A DNA stretch of 64,000 nt from Myxococcus sp. RHSTA-1-4 (GCF_020037125.1 NZ_JAIQDG010000037.1:44472-108471), one strand, 5' to 3'; positions 49,631-59,219 are shown, counted from the first letter of the stretch. Notes: generated by a model from the sequence alone, not told the origin. Program-made: numbers and translations.

Positions 49631-49732
49631 ATGAGGCCCGTTTCCAACATCGCCCTGCTGAGTGCGCGCTTCGCCGCGCCGGCGGCGGACGTGTGCCTCG
49701 CCCCCCGTCACGAGGTTCTGCTCGACATTTGA
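49631..49732 (+). CDS. Possible leaderless 33-codon upstream reading frame
   Basis: MRPVSNIALLSARFAAPAAD opens a 33-codon frame ending TGA 49732, beginning where the putative promoter would initiate, so the message would be leaderless. There is no ribosome site. The following 236 bases to the EF-G gene hold no other gene, only short stems (ACCGG/CCGGT at about 49741). It could be a leader peptide or chance; both are plausible. Confidence 0.3.
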   Translation: MRPVSNIALLSARFAAPAADVCLAPRHEVLLDI

Positions 49733-49968
49733 GCTGGCGGACCGGTGTCCTCCGGTTCGCGGGTTGGCTGGTTCCCGCGTGCCGTGAGTCCCGGCTCCGC
49801 CATGGCTCTCGTGGTGCCCTCGTGTGTCCTCACGCGTCCCTGAGCGGGCCTGTCGTGCCCCTCCGGCGTGTCTCGCGTGCGTGTCCCTGAGGCGCGCCCT
49901 TCGTCCACCCAACCAGTTTGCCCTTTCCACCCGCGGGCCTCGCTGCCCGGCGGGAACGGGAGTCTTCC

Positions 49969-52071
49969 ATGTCTCGCAGCACGCGCATCGAGCGGTACCG
50001 CAACATCGGCATCATGGCCCACATCGACGCGGGCAAGACGACGCTCACCGAGCGCGTCCTCTTCTTCACCGGCCGCATCCACGCCACGGGAGAGGTGCAC
50101 ACCGGCTCCACGGAGATGGACTGGATGCCGCAGGAGAAGAAGCGCGGCATCACCATCACCTCCGCGGCCACCACCGCGTTCTGGACGCCCACGCAGGGAA
50201 GCGCGGCGGGCACGCCCCACCGCATCAACATCCTGGACACGCCGGGACACGTGGACTTCACCATCGAGGTGGAGCGCTCGCTGCGCGTGCTGGACGGCGC
50301 GGTGGCGGTGTTCGACGCCAGCCAGGGCGTGGAGCCCCAGTCGGAGGCGGTGTGGCGTCAGGCGGACCGGTACGGCGTGCCGCGCATCGCCTTCCTCAAC
50401 AAGATGGACAAGGTGGGCGCGGACTTCGACATGAGCGTGGCGTCCATCGAGGAGCGGCTCGGCGCGCGTCCCGTGGCGGTGCAACTGCCGCTGGGCGAGG
50501 GCTCGGACTTCCGCGGCCTCGTGGACCTGGTGCGCATGCGGACCGTTCTCTTCGAGGGAGAGGAGGGCCAGTACCGGGAGGAGCCCCTGACGGCCGCGCT
50601 GCGTGAGCAGGCGGAGGTGTTCCGCCAGCGCCTCATCGAGGCGTGCGCGGACGTGGACGCCACGGTGCTGGAGAAGTTCGTGGAAGGGCGGCTGGACGAC
50701 ATCACCGCGGAGGACCTGGAGCGCGCGCTGCGCGCGGGCACGCTCACGCGGAAGCTGGTGCCGGTGCTGTGCGGGTCGGCCTTCAAGAAGAAGGGAGTGC
50801 AGATGTTGCTGGACGCCATCATCAACTACCTGCCCGCGCCGTCGGACCTGCCCGCCGTCGAGGGCTGTGTGCCGGGCAGGGACGAGCGTGTGTCGCGTCC
50901 GGCGTCGGACGCGGGGCCGCCATGCGCCCTGGCCTTCAAGCTCATGAGCGACAAGGCGGTGGGGAGCATCGTGTTCCTGCGGGTCTACTCGGGCACGCTG
51001 CGCGCGGGCACCGTCCTGCTCAATCCCGTCACCGGGAAGCGCGAGCGGGTGGGGCGCCTGATGTTCATGCACGCCAACCGCCGCGAGGAGGTGGCGGAGG
51101 TGGGCGCGGGGGACATCTGCGCGGCGCTCGGCCTGAAGGGGGTGCGCACGGGCGACACGCTGTGCGCCCCGGCGGCCCCGGTGGTGCTGGAGTCGCTCGG
51201 AGTCATGGAGCCCGTGGTTCAGCTCGCCGTGGAGGCGCGCTCGCCCGCGGAGCTGACGAAGCTGGAGGACGGCCTGCACCGGCTGGCGGCGGAGGACCCG
51301 TCGCTGCGGGTGGGCGTGGATCCGGAGAGCGGCCAGGTGCTGCTGTCCGGCATGGGTGAGCTGCACCTGGAGGTGGTCGTGGACCGGTTGCTGACGGAGT
51401 ACGGCGTGGAGGCGCGCGTGGGACAGCCGAAGGTGGCGTACCGCGACACGCTCCGGCGCAAGGTGCGCCAGGAGTACCGCCACGTCCGCCAGACGGGCGG
51501 GCCCGGACAGTACGCGCACGTGGTGCTGGCCGTGGGGCCGGCGCCGCGAGGGACGGGGCTCGTCTTCGTGGACGACACCCGGGGCGGCAGCATTCCCAGG
51601 GAGCTGGTCCCCGCCATCGAAAAGGGCGTGGCCGGCGCCATGGAGCGCGGCGTGCGGGACGGTATCCCGCTGGTGGACGTGGAGGTGCGGCTGGTGGATG
51701 GGAGCACGCACGTGAAGGACTCCACGCCGCAGGCGTTCTCCATGGCGGGCTCGCTGGCGCTCCAGGAAGCGGCGCGGAGCGCGGGCGTGCTGGCGCTGGA
51801 GCCGGTGATGGAGGTGGAGGTCACCACGCCCGAGGAGTACCTGGGCGACGTGCTCGGGGACCTGGCCGCGCGGCGCGGCCGGGTACAGGGGATGGAGGCG
51901 CGTGGCCCGGTGCGGATTGTCTCCGCGCGGGTGCCCATGGCCAGCCTCTTCGGCTACGTGACGAGCCTGCGCGGCCGCACGCAGGGACGGGCCCAGGCCA
52001 GCATGCGCCTGGGCTCATACGAGCCGGTGCCGGAGTCGCTCCACGCGGCCCAGGCCGAAGCGCGGGTGTGA
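49969..52071 (+). CDS. fusA: Elongation factor G paralogue
   Basis: 700 aa, full EF-G architecture. G domain: AHIDAGKTTLTERVLFF, GITITSAATT, DTPGHVDFTIEVERSL, NKMDKVGADF, then a domain II (FKLMSDKAVGSIVFLRVYSG), III (SGMGELHLEVVVDRLL), IV (QTGGPGQYAHVVLAVGP; HVKDSTPQAFSMAGSLAL) and V (EVEVTTPEEYLGDVLGDLAA, LFGYVTSLRGRTQGRAQASM). The gene is not next to rpsL/rpsG/tuf, so it is likely the second copy of the genome. ATG 49969 has GGGAG 6 bases upstream. It may serve under special conditions. Confidence 0.93.
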   Translation: MSRSTRIERYRNIGIMAHIDAGKTTLTERVLFFTGRIHATGEVHTGSTEMDWMPQEKKRGITITSAATTAFWTPTQGSAAGTPHRINILDTPGHVDFTIEVERSLRVLDGAVAVFDASQGVEPQSEAVWRQADRYGVPRIAFLNKMDKVGADFDMSVASIEERLGARPVAVQLPLGEGSDFRGLVDLVRMRTVLFEGEEGQYREEPLTAALREQAEVFRQRLIEACADVDATVLEKFVEGRLDDITAEDLERALRAGTLTRKLVPVLCGSAFKKKGVQMLLDAIINYLPAPSDLPAVEGCVPGRDERVSRPASDAGPPCALAFKLMSDKAVGSIVFLRVYSGTLRAGTVLLNPVTGKRERVGRLMFMHANRREEVAEVGAGDICAALGLKGVRTGDTLCAPAAPVVLESLGVMEPVVQLAVEARSPAELTKLEDGLHRLAAEDPSLRVGVDPESGQVLLSGMGELHLEVVVDRLLTEYGVEARVGQPKVAYRDTLRRKVRQEYRHVRQTGGPGQYAHVVLAVGPAPRGTGLVFVDDTRGGSIPRELVPAIEKGVAGAMERGVRDGIPLVDVEVRLVDGSTHVKDSTPQAFSMAGSLALQEAARSAGVLALEPVMEVEVTTPEEYLGDVLGDLAARRGRVQGMEARGPVRIVSARVPMASLFGYVTSLRGRTQGRAQASMRLGSYEPVPESLHAAQAEARV

Positions 52072-52132
52072 CGTCGTGAGGTGAGGGCCCCGGGGCGGAG
52101 GATGGCTCCGGGGCCCGCGCTGACACCGCCCG

Positions 52133-52909
52133 TCAGCGAAGCTCCGCGTCCGTCAGCACATGCCCGTGCTTCAGCCTCCGTGGCACGGGCCGGTATTCCC
52201 GCGCCACCAGCTCGCCCAGGTCGAACGGGAGCCCCCGCTCCCGCCGCACCGTCTCGGCGCTGGCCATCAGTGACTCGCGTGAGTGAGGCTCCGCGTCCGC
52301 CAATCCCACGAGGATTCGGTTGGAGGTGTCCGCCACGTCGAACCGGTGGAGCTGGCGGAAGCTCACCTGCCACGTGCGCAGCATGGAGGGGAACAGCGGG
52401 TTGGACTCCGACTCCCACACGTTGCCCACCACGGCGCCTCCCGGCGCCAGCCGCGCCCGCACCGCCCCGAGGAACTCCCGCGTCGCCAGGTGCGCGGGGA
52501 TGCTGTCAGGACCGTAGGCATCCAGGAAGATGAGCGAGTAGGGCGGGCCGGAGGACTCGATGAAGCTCCGGCCGTCGGCGACAAACACGCGGAGGGCGTC
52601 GTCCTCCTCGACGCCGCAGAAGAGCTTCGCCGCCAGCACCACGTCCGGCTCCACGTCCACCACGTCGAGGTGCGCCTCGGGAAGCACGGCACGGAGGAAC
52701 ATGGGGATGGCGCCACCGCCCAGGCCCACGACGAGGATGCGCGAGGGGCGAGGCACGAAGGCCAGCCCCACCATGGACACCCGCGTGTAGTCCGCCTCCA
52801 GCCGCAGCGGCTCACCGGGCCACACCACGCTCTGCCGCGCGCCGCCCTCCTCGAAGCGCAGGGTGCGCAGGCCCTGAGGGTCCTCGGTGACGATGACGCG
52901 GCGGCTCAC
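52133..52909 (-). CDS. Spermidine-synthase-fold methyltransferase-like protein
   Basis: 258 aa. Rossmann part with ILVVGLGGGAIPMFLRAVLP (about 58-77), DVVDVEPDVV, VFVADGRSFIES and LIFLDAYGPDSIPAHLATRE, all typical of the spermine/spermidine synthase family. The catalytic Asp region DAYGPD is present, but the N-terminal beta domain is short, so a true aminopropyltransferase role is unsure. GTG 52909 follows AAGGAG. It converges on the EF-G gene. Confidence 0.78.
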   Translation of the reverse strand: MSRRVIVTEDPQGLRTLRFEEGGARQSVVWPGEPLRLEADYTRVSMVGLAFVPRPSRILVVGLGGGAIPMFLRAVLPEAHLDVVDVEPDVVLAAKLFCGVEEDDALRVFVADGRSFIESSGPPYSLIFLDAYGPDSIPAHLATREFLGAVRARLAPGGAVVGNVWESESNPLFPSMLRTWQVSFRQLHRFDVADTSNRILVGLADAEPHSRESLMASAETVRRERGLPFDLGELVAREYRPVPRRLKHGHVLTDAELR

Positions 52910-53167
52910 CCGCTCCTTCCCATCTCCGCAGCGTATCCGCCCCCCAGGGCCCTCGGGGAACCAGGAGGGCAGGCGAGGCGCCGAGCGCTCTCCTCGGTGG
53001 CAACTGCTGCCCGGCTAAATCCGCTGTCAAGATGCTGATTTCACGGGACTTTGGATCCCGGAGCGGGCAGGGTCCCGCGCCGTTGTCACGGAATGGGTGG
53101 GGAGCCCCCCCTGTTCCACCACGTTCCCCGAGCGGTTCGGCCCTCCAGCCCTATCGCGCACCGCCAG

Positions 53168-53232
53168 GCGCCCCGGGCAAAAGCCCGAAAGGGCGCGCTG
53201 CGCGGGCCGCCTCCCACTGTCTGGGAGGCGGC
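53168..53232 (+). promoter_or_regulatory. Two perfect hairpins in the leader of the DEAD-box helicase
   Basis: Hairpin 1 (53168-53196): GCGCCC-CGGGC, AAAA loop, GCCCG-AAA-GGGCGC (11 bp with one internal loop). Hairpin 2 (53206-53232): GCCGCCTCCCA with TGGGAGGCGGC, CTGTC loop, 11 bp. They sit 33-97 bases before ATG 53265. The rest of the 52910-53264 gap shows nothing I recognise. Confidence 0.65.
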
Positions 53233-53264
53233 GGGCTCACAGTTGCCGTTTCCATCAGGACTCC

Positions 53265-54785
53265 ATGACTTTCGACGAACTTCAGCTTCACGACTCCCTT
53301 CTGCGCGCGGTCAAGGCCGAGGGCTACACGACGCCCACGCCCATCCAGACCAAGGCGATTCCGCACGCGCTGGCGGGGAAGGACGTGCTCGGTGTGGCGC
53401 AGACGGGCACCGGCAAGACGGCCGCCTTCGCGCTGCCCATCCTCCAGCGGCTGTCCGCGAAGGCGCCCGCGGGCGGCGCGCGGCCCGTCCGCTGCCTCGT
53501 GCTCACCCCCACCCGCGAGCTGGCGGGGCAGGTGGGTGAGAGCTTCGCCACCTACGGAAAGCACCTGCCGCTGCGCCATGCCGTCATCTTCGGCGGCGTG
53601 GGCCAGACGCCGCAGGTGCAGACGCTCCAGCGCGGCGTGGACGTGCTGGTGGCCACGCCCGGACGCCTGCTGGACTTGATGGAGCAGGGCTTCGTGTCCC
53701 TGCGCTCGCTCGAGGTGTTCGTGCTCGACGAGGCGGACCGCATGCTCGACATGGGCTTCATCCATGACGTGCGCAAGGTCATCAAGGCGCTGCCGCAGAA
53801 GCGGCAGACGCTCTTCTTCAGCGCCACGATGCCGCCCGAAATCGTGGACCTGTCGCGCAGCATCCTGACGGACCCCGTCCGCGTCGAGGTGACGCCCGTC
53901 TCCAGCACCGCGGAGACGGTGACGCAGCAGGTGTACTTCGTGGAGCGCGAGCAGAAGCGCGGCCTGCTGACGCACCTCCTCAAGGAGGGCCGCATCCCGC
54001 GCGCGCTCGTCTTCACGCGCACGAAGCACGGCGCCAACCGCGTGGCGAAGCAGCTGGAGGGCGCGGGCGTGCATGCCGCCGCCATCCACGGCAACAAGAG
54101 CCAGAACGCCCGCGAGCGCGCGCTCGATGACTTCCGCACCGGCTCCATCCGGGTGCTGGTGGCCACGGACATCGCGGCGCGTGGCATCGACATCGATGGG
54201 CTGAGCCACGTCATCAACTACGACCTGCCCAACGTGCCCGAGCAGTACGTGCACCGCATCGGCCGCACGGGCCGCGCGGGCGCCAGCGGCACGGCGCTGT
54301 CCTTCTGCGACGGCGAGGAGCGCGCGTTCCTGCGCGACATCGAGCGCACCATCCGCCGCAGCGTCCCCGTGGTGGAGGACCACCCGTACCGCGCGGGCCG
54401 TCCGGGGCCCCGTCCGGCGGACTTCTCGACTCCGGCCGAGAAGCCGGAGCGCGCCGAGGGCGGCAACCGGGGCGGTGGGCGTCCCGCGTCTCATGCGCGT
54501 GGCTCGGGCCATGGTGGTGGGAACGGCGGTGGTGGTGGGCATCCCTCGGGGCAGTCGCGGCGCCGCCGCGGAGGCCGGGGTGGTGGCCGGGGTGAGGGTA
54601 GGTCCGAGGGCAACCGCATGGCGCAGGGCGGTGGCGGCTCCGGTGGCAACCGGGGTGGCTCGCAGTCCCCGCGTGGGCAGGCGCCCGCGCAGCCGCGTCC
54701 GGCGGGCGTCGCCGCGCACGCGCCGGCCAAGGCTCCCGAGGCTCCGCCTCCGCCGCCCCGTCGCCCGTCGCCGAAGTGGTTCTGA
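53265..54785 (+). CDS. DEAD-box ATP-dependent RNA helicase (RhlE-like)
   Basis: 506 aa. All motifs are present: Q motif (TPTPIQTKAIP), AQTGTGKTAAFALPIL, PTRELAGQV, TPGRLLDLM, DEADRMLDMGF, FFSATMP, VFTRTKHGANRVAK, VATDIAARGIDIDG, HRIGRTGRAG. The core is about residues 1-370. The C-terminal 130 residues are a Gly/Arg-rich RGG-like tail (RRRRGGRGGGRGEGRSEG) for RNA binding, ending in Pro-rich sequence. ATG 53265 gives the family N-terminus MTFDELQLHDSLLRAV. It unwinds RNA during ribosome assembly or decay. Confidence 0.93.
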   Translation: MTFDELQLHDSLLRAVKAEGYTTPTPIQTKAIPHALAGKDVLGVAQTGTGKTAAFALPILQRLSAKAPAGGARPVRCLVLTPTRELAGQVGESFATYGKHLPLRHAVIFGGVGQTPQVQTLQRGVDVLVATPGRLLDLMEQGFVSLRSLEVFVLDEADRMLDMGFIHDVRKVIKALPQKRQTLFFSATMPPEIVDLSRSILTDPVRVEVTPVSSTAETVTQQVYFVEREQKRGLLTHLLKEGRIPRALVFTRTKHGANRVAKQLEGAGVHAAAIHGNKSQNARERALDDFRTGSIRVLVATDIAARGIDIDGLSHVINYDLPNVPEQYVHRIGRTGRAGASGTALSFCDGEERAFLRDIERTIRRSVPVVEDHPYRAGRPGPRPADFSTPAEKPERAEGGNRGGGRPASHARGSGHGGGNGGGGGHPSGQSRRRRGGRGGGRGEGRSEGNRMAQGGGGSGGNRGGSQSPRGQAPAQPRPAGVAAHAPAKAPEAPPPPPRRPSPKWF

Positions 54786-54861
54786 TTCAGGGCGCGGTTG
54801 AGTCCTGCCGCGTTGCCTCCTTGGCGACGCGGTAGCTGGGACGGTGCCTCGGCCCCGTGCC

Positions 54862-54903
54862 GGAATGGAACGTCCATTCCGGCTGACGCGCCGGGCCCTC
54901 ACC
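54862..54903. repeat. Dispersed intergenic repeat, palindromic core
   Basis: GGAATGGA-ACG-TCCATTCC is a perfect inverted repeat (8-bp arms). With its right flank to CCTCACC it matches 34 of 42 bases of the copy at 43915-43956 without gaps. It lies in the gap between the helicase and the DUF2378 gene. Confidence 0.7.
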
Positions 54904-55027
54904 ATCCAGGTCCCTCCCTCCCTGGCGTGCCACCGGCCGCTCAGGGGGGACTGAGCACCTGCGTCATGAATCCGGAAGAGGGCCAACTTCCCAGGTGGGG
55001 CCCGGCTCCCGTAGCGTAGACGCACGC

Positions 55028-55561
55028 ATGCCGACCGAGGTCACCGTCCAGTCCACGTTGTTCGAATCCCTCGTCCGCTTCACGAAGCCCGATGCCTCGC
55101 TTCGGGCCGAGTTCCTGGCCGCGGGGTACGACATCGACAAGCCCCGTGCCACGTACCCGGCCTCGGTGTACCTCGCGTGCCAGACGGCGGCGGTGCGGCG
55201 CAAGTACCCGGGGCGTGAGCGCAAGGACGCGCTGCGGGACCTGGGGCGGGAGATGGTGCGCGCCTACTTCGACACGCTGGTGGGCCGGGTGGTGGGCGTG
55301 GCCCTCAAGATGGCGGGGCCCGAGCGCGCCATGAAGCGCGTGGCGCTGAGCTTCAGCTCGGTGGTCTCCCCCGTGGACATCCAGAGCGAGCAACTGGCCC
55401 CCGCCGACTGGCGCGTCCGGTTTCGCGGCTACCCCTTCCCCGCGGAGGCCGCCGCGGGCACGTGCGAGGGGGCGCTCCTGCAGGCCGGCGCCACCGCGCC
55501 CCGCGTGGAGGTGGAGCGCTACGAGGGGACCGCCGGCTTCGACCTGCGCATCCGCTGGTGA
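55028..55561 (+). CDS. DUF2378 family protein (TIGR02265)
   Basis: 177 aa. The pattern (TVQSTLFESLVRFTKPDASL, YPASVYLACQTAAVRRKYPG, KDALRDLGREMVRAYFDTLV, GYPFPAEAAAGTCEGALLQA) matches the DUF2378 group, a paralogous family largely limited to Myxococcales with a haem-NO-binding-like fold in outline. Function unknown. ATG 55028 is favoured over the in-frame 54995 because the family begins here. Confidence 0.82.
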   Translation: MPTEVTVQSTLFESLVRFTKPDASLRAEFLAAGYDIDKPRATYPASVYLACQTAAVRRKYPGRERKDALRDLGREMVRAYFDTLVGRVVGVALKMAGPERAMKRVALSFSSVVSPVDIQSEQLAPADWRVRFRGYPFPAEAAAGTCEGALLQAGATAPRVEVERYEGTAGFDLRIRW

Positions 55562-55607
55562 GGACTCCCGGAGTCTCATAGCTCCGGGAGCTCGCCGCGC
55601 GTGGTGA

Positions 55608-58600
55608 CTACGGCGCGGAGGTCGCGCCCATCGTCACCGGCTGTCCCTCGACCGGCGCCTTCACGTTGTCGCCGGGCGTGCGGTCGATGAGCATGTTGAG
55701 CGGATCGATTCCCACCTCGGCGGGCTTCGCGGCGACGGTGAAGGAGATCTCCGACTCGCCCTTGGGTACCTTCCGCTTCTCCAGGAAGAGGGCATTGCCC
55801 TTCTCATCGAGCGCGCCGACGTCCATCCAGTCGTTGAAGTCCAGCTCCGTCTGGGTGCCCTTGTCGTCGCTGCGGTACTTCTTCGCCAGCACCTTGAGGG
55901 TGACGTCCCATGAGCCCTTCTCGTTCTTCCTCACCGTCGCGTCGACGACGCGGTTGTCGTAGAGGGTGATGGTCTCGAAGAGGTCCTCGAGGAGGTACTG
56001 GTACTCCGGCGGCGTCTCCTCGCGGAGGAAGCCGAGCAGCTCGGTGGAGCCCGTGTACGGCGGGCCCCGGAAGCGCACCTTCTCCACGTAGCGCTTGAGG
56101 GCGCGGTTGACGCGCTCCTCGCCGATGAAGTCCTGCAGCGCGTACATGGCGAGGCTGCCCTTCTGGTAGTGGATGTAGGTCTGGTGTTCCACGCGGGACA
56201 GCGGCATTTCCTTCTTCCGCTCCATGGCGCGGCCCATGAGGTAGGTGTCCAGCTCGAACTTGAGGAAGCGCTTCATCTTCCTCGGCCCGTAGCGGTGCTT
56301 CATCACCATCAGCGCCGCGTACTGCGCCATCGTCTCCGACGTCATGGTGGCGCCCTGCGCGCGGCCGCCGACCACCTGGTGCGCCCACCACTGGTGGGCA
56401 ATCTCATGCGCGGTGACGTAGTACGGGTAGTCCACGTCGTCGGCCTTGTCCTCGCGCACGCGGGCGATGAAGCCGAGGGCCTCCGAGTAGGGGATGGTGT
56501 TGGGGAAGGACTGCGCGAAGGCCGCGTAGCGCGGGAACTCCAGGATGCGAGCCTGCCGGTGCTGGTAGGGCCCGAAGTTCTCGCTGCAGTACTCCAGCGC
56601 GTCCTTCATGCCGTGCATCATCCGGTCCAGCGCGTAGGTGTGCGTGGGGTGGTGGTAGATCTCCAGCCGCACGTCGCGCCACGTGTCGTGCATCACCTCG
56701 TAGCGCGCGGACAGCACGGAGAAGAAGTTGAGGATGGGCTGGTCCATCTTGTAGCGGAAGAAGCGCCGGCCGCCCTCGGTCCACTCCTTCTCCAGGTAGC
56801 CCGGCGCCACGGCAATCTGGTCCGGCGAGGTGCTCACCGTCGCCTGGAAGGAGATGAAGTCCGAGTCCCGCCGGATGTAGTTGTTCTCCCGGGCCTTCGG
56901 GTCATCGCGGTCCGGCAGACGCTCCTTGGGCGCCAGTCCGTACTCCTTGCGGTCGCCGTCCTCCACCAGCTCCTCGTCCTCCGAATAGCCCAGCTTCGGC
57001 AGGTTGTCGTTGTTGAAGAAGGTGCCGTTGCCGGCGATGTCCGTGCGCTCGCCGCCATGCCTGAAGCCCTTCCTGGAGAACTCCAGGTCGAAGGCGAGGT
57101 CGGCCTCGGCGCCGGGCGCCAGGGGCGTGGGCAGCTCGTAGACGAAGAGCCCCAGCGCCGCGTCGTGCGAGGCGGCGGTGTCCACTCCAGCCAGGGACAG
57201 CTTCCGCACCCGCGCGTCCGTCGGGAGGTGGATGAGCACCTTGGAGATGGGAGTCTGCGTCTTGTTGCGGACGAGGTAGGTGCCGAGCGACTCCAGCCTC
57301 AGCTCCTCCGGGTAGATGTGGAACGTGACGTCCGCGGAGATGATGCGTGGGTGGGGCAGGGCGGCGAAGGACTTGAACTCCTTCTCGTACCGCGCCGTCG
57401 CGCGCTCGACGTCCTTGGCGGTGACGTACGGGTTGAGGACGTGGGTGTTGTAGAAGATGAACGCCCCCATCCCCACGAACACCAGCAGCGACGCCGCGGC
57501 GGCCACGTTCCAGGCCGTGGTGCGCCGGGCCTTCGCCGCGGCCCACCGCTCCTTCCACCGCGCCTCGCGCCCGCGCACCGTCAGCAGGTAGCCCACCGCC
57601 ACGAGGAGCGCCGCCAGCCCGTACCAGTAGAGGCGGTGCACGAAGACCACCGGCAACATGCCCCCGTACCGGTTCATGTCCGAGTACCTCACCGCCGGCT
57701 CGGAGGCGTAGCGCACCAGGTTGTCCTCCACGCCCAGCAGGCCCAGCCCGGCCTGGGCCGCGAAGTAGAGGACCATCACCAGGTACGCGAGGTACTTCTG
57801 GTGGATGACCACCTGGGCGAAGAACGCCAGCACGCACAGGAGCACGTCGCGCGGGAAGTCCAGCACGAAGAGCTGGGTGAGGTAGAGGCTCCACTCGATG
57901 TCGAAGAAGCCACGGCCGACCTGGGACAGGAGCGCCGCGGCGGCCACCACGAACTTGAGCGACAGCGCGACGAGCAGCAGCGCCGCCAGCTTCGCGCTGT
58001 AGCCCACCCACGTGGGGGCGCGGGTGGCGTCCACGATGTCACCGAGCTCCGCGTCGCGCTCCTTCCACACCAGCTCGCCCGCGTAGAAGGTGATGGTGAT
58101 GAGCACGAAGAGACGGAACATGCTCATCGCCAGCTCCAGCACCTGCCACGTCAGCGGGTACGTGGGCGTGCCGAAGATCTGACCGGAGAGGAGCACGCCG
58201 ACGAGGACGAAGGAGAGCCCCGCCACCACGAAGGACCAGTACACCGGCGAGCGGAGCACGTCGCGGAAGGCGAGCCACGCGGACGAGGCCGCGGTACGGA
58301 CCCAGCTCCCCGTCGTGGGCGTGGCCGGCGTGGAGGGCAGGGGGATGGGGGCCGAGGAGACGGGCTCGCCCTTCGCGCGCCCGCCGCTGTGCTCCTCCAC
58401 GGTGGTCCGGAACCGGGCCACGGACAGGCCGAGCAGCGTCACTCCGGCGGCGCACCACAGCAGGCGGTTGGTGAGCATCACCCCGGACAGGGGCACCAGG
58501 TCCTGGTTGCGCTCGGCGGGCGTCCAGTACCGCGTCACGGTCTCGAAGGTGATGAAGCCGAACGGGTCCAGCAGCGAGCCGAGCTCCTGGTACTTCACGT

Positions 58601-59210
58601 CCGCCACGGCGGCGGAGATCACCAGGTACCCCAGCACCAGCACCACGATGCCCACGTACACCGGGGCCATGCGCCGGGTGAGCGCGGCCAGCGCGAAGAA
58701 GAGGGCGCCCGTGAAGAACAGCGTGGGCCAGACGCCCACGACGTACGGCCAGAAGTACGCGGCCGTCTGGTGCGTGGTGAGCTGGGTGGGGTCCATCAGG
58801 TACGCCACGCCCAGGCCCAGCGCCAGGCCGGGGAGGATGGCCAGCATCAGCAGGGCGCTGAGGACGTACGCGCCCAGGAACCGGCCGAGCAGGTACGGCG
58901 CCTTCTTCACGTTCTTCGTGAAGATGAGCATCCAGGTGTTGTGGCCGAAGTCCTGGCAGGCGGCCTGGCCGAAGATGGCGGCCACCATGAGCAGGCCGAA
59001 GAAGGCGATGGTGGTGATGAGGCCGAAGAGCGAGTGGGGGCTGTTGGCGAGCACGCGCTCGGCGCCGGAGCCCGCCGAGAAGCTCTTGAACACGCCGCCG
59101 GTGGCGAGCGCCATCAGGAGGCCGGCGCCACCCAGCACCAGGGCGTAGACCCAGGTGGAGATCATCTTCACCCGGCGCCGAAGCTCGAAGAATACGAGGG
59201 CTGAGAACAT
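55608..59210 (-). CDS. ABC-2 permease fused to an M1-type metallopeptidase
   Basis: 1200 aa. Residues 1-580 hold about twelve membrane helices in two ABC-2 permease-like halves (ISTWVYALVLGGAGLLMALA; TLFFTGALFFALAALTRRMA; VYWSFVVAGLSFVLVGVLLS). Residues 620-1150 are an M1 aminopeptidase-like module facing outward, with HEIAHQWW (His935, Glu936, His939) and SETMAQYAALMV (Glu959). The glutamate is 20 residues after the second His, one more than in classical M1 enzymes. Fusions of this kind are known in gliding and predatory bacteria. The ATPase begins upstream, 9 bases away. Confidence 0.9.
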   Translation of the reverse strand: MFSALVFFELRRRVKMISTWVYALVLGGAGLLMALATGGVFKSFSAGSGAERVLANSPHSLFGLITTIAFFGLLMVAAIFGQAACQDFGHNTWMLIFTKNVKKAPYLLGRFLGAYVLSALLMLAILPGLALGLGVAYLMDPTQLTTHQTAAYFWPYVVGVWPTLFFTGALFFALAALTRRMAPVYVGIVVLVLGYLVISAAVADVKYQELGSLLDPFGFITFETVTRYWTPAERNQDLVPLSGVMLTNRLLWCAAGVTLLGLSVARFRTTVEEHSGGRAKGEPVSSAPIPLPSTPATPTTGSWVRTAASSAWLAFRDVLRSPVYWSFVVAGLSFVLVGVLLSGQIFGTPTYPLTWQVLELAMSMFRLFVLITITFYAGELVWKERDAELGDIVDATRAPTWVGYSAKLAALLLVALSLKFVVAAAALLSQVGRGFFDIEWSLYLTQLFVLDFPRDVLLCVLAFFAQVVIHQKYLAYLVMVLYFAAQAGLGLLGVEDNLVRYASEPAVRYSDMNRYGGMLPVVFVHRLYWYGLAALLVAVGYLLTVRGREARWKERWAAAKARRTTAWNVAAAASLLVFVGMGAFIFYNTHVLNPYVTAKDVERATARYEKEFKSFAALPHPRIISADVTFHIYPEELRLESLGTYLVRNKTQTPISKVLIHLPTDARVRKLSLAGVDTAASHDAALGLFVYELPTPLAPGAEADLAFDLEFSRKGFRHGGERTDIAGNGTFFNNDNLPKLGYSEDEELVEDGDRKEYGLAPKERLPDRDDPKARENNYIRRDSDFISFQATVSTSPDQIAVAPGYLEKEWTEGGRRFFRYKMDQPILNFFSVLSARYEVMHDTWRDVRLEIYHHPTHTYALDRMMHGMKDALEYCSENFGPYQHRQARILEFPRYAAFAQSFPNTIPYSEALGFIARVREDKADDVDYPYYVTAHEIAHQWWAHQVVGGRAQGATMTSETMAQYAALMVMKHRYGPRKMKRFLKFELDTYLMGRAMERKKEMPLSRVEHQTYIHYQKGSLAMYALQDFIGEERVNRALKRYVEKVRFRGPPYTGSTELLGFLREETPPEYQYLLEDLFETITLYDNRVVDATVRKNEKGSWDVTLKVLAKKYRSDDKGTQTELDFNDWMDVGALDEKGNALFLEKRKVPKGESEISFTVAAKPAEVGIDPLNMLIDRTPGDNVKAPVEGQPVTMGATSAP

Positions 59211-59219
59211 GGCGCGCCC

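Noticed and set aside
56169..59204. A 1011-codon plus-strand frame over the permease/M1 fusion
   Set aside because: Antisense to a gene with clear membrane helices and zinc-peptidase motifs; product is His/Arg/Val/Glu repeats.
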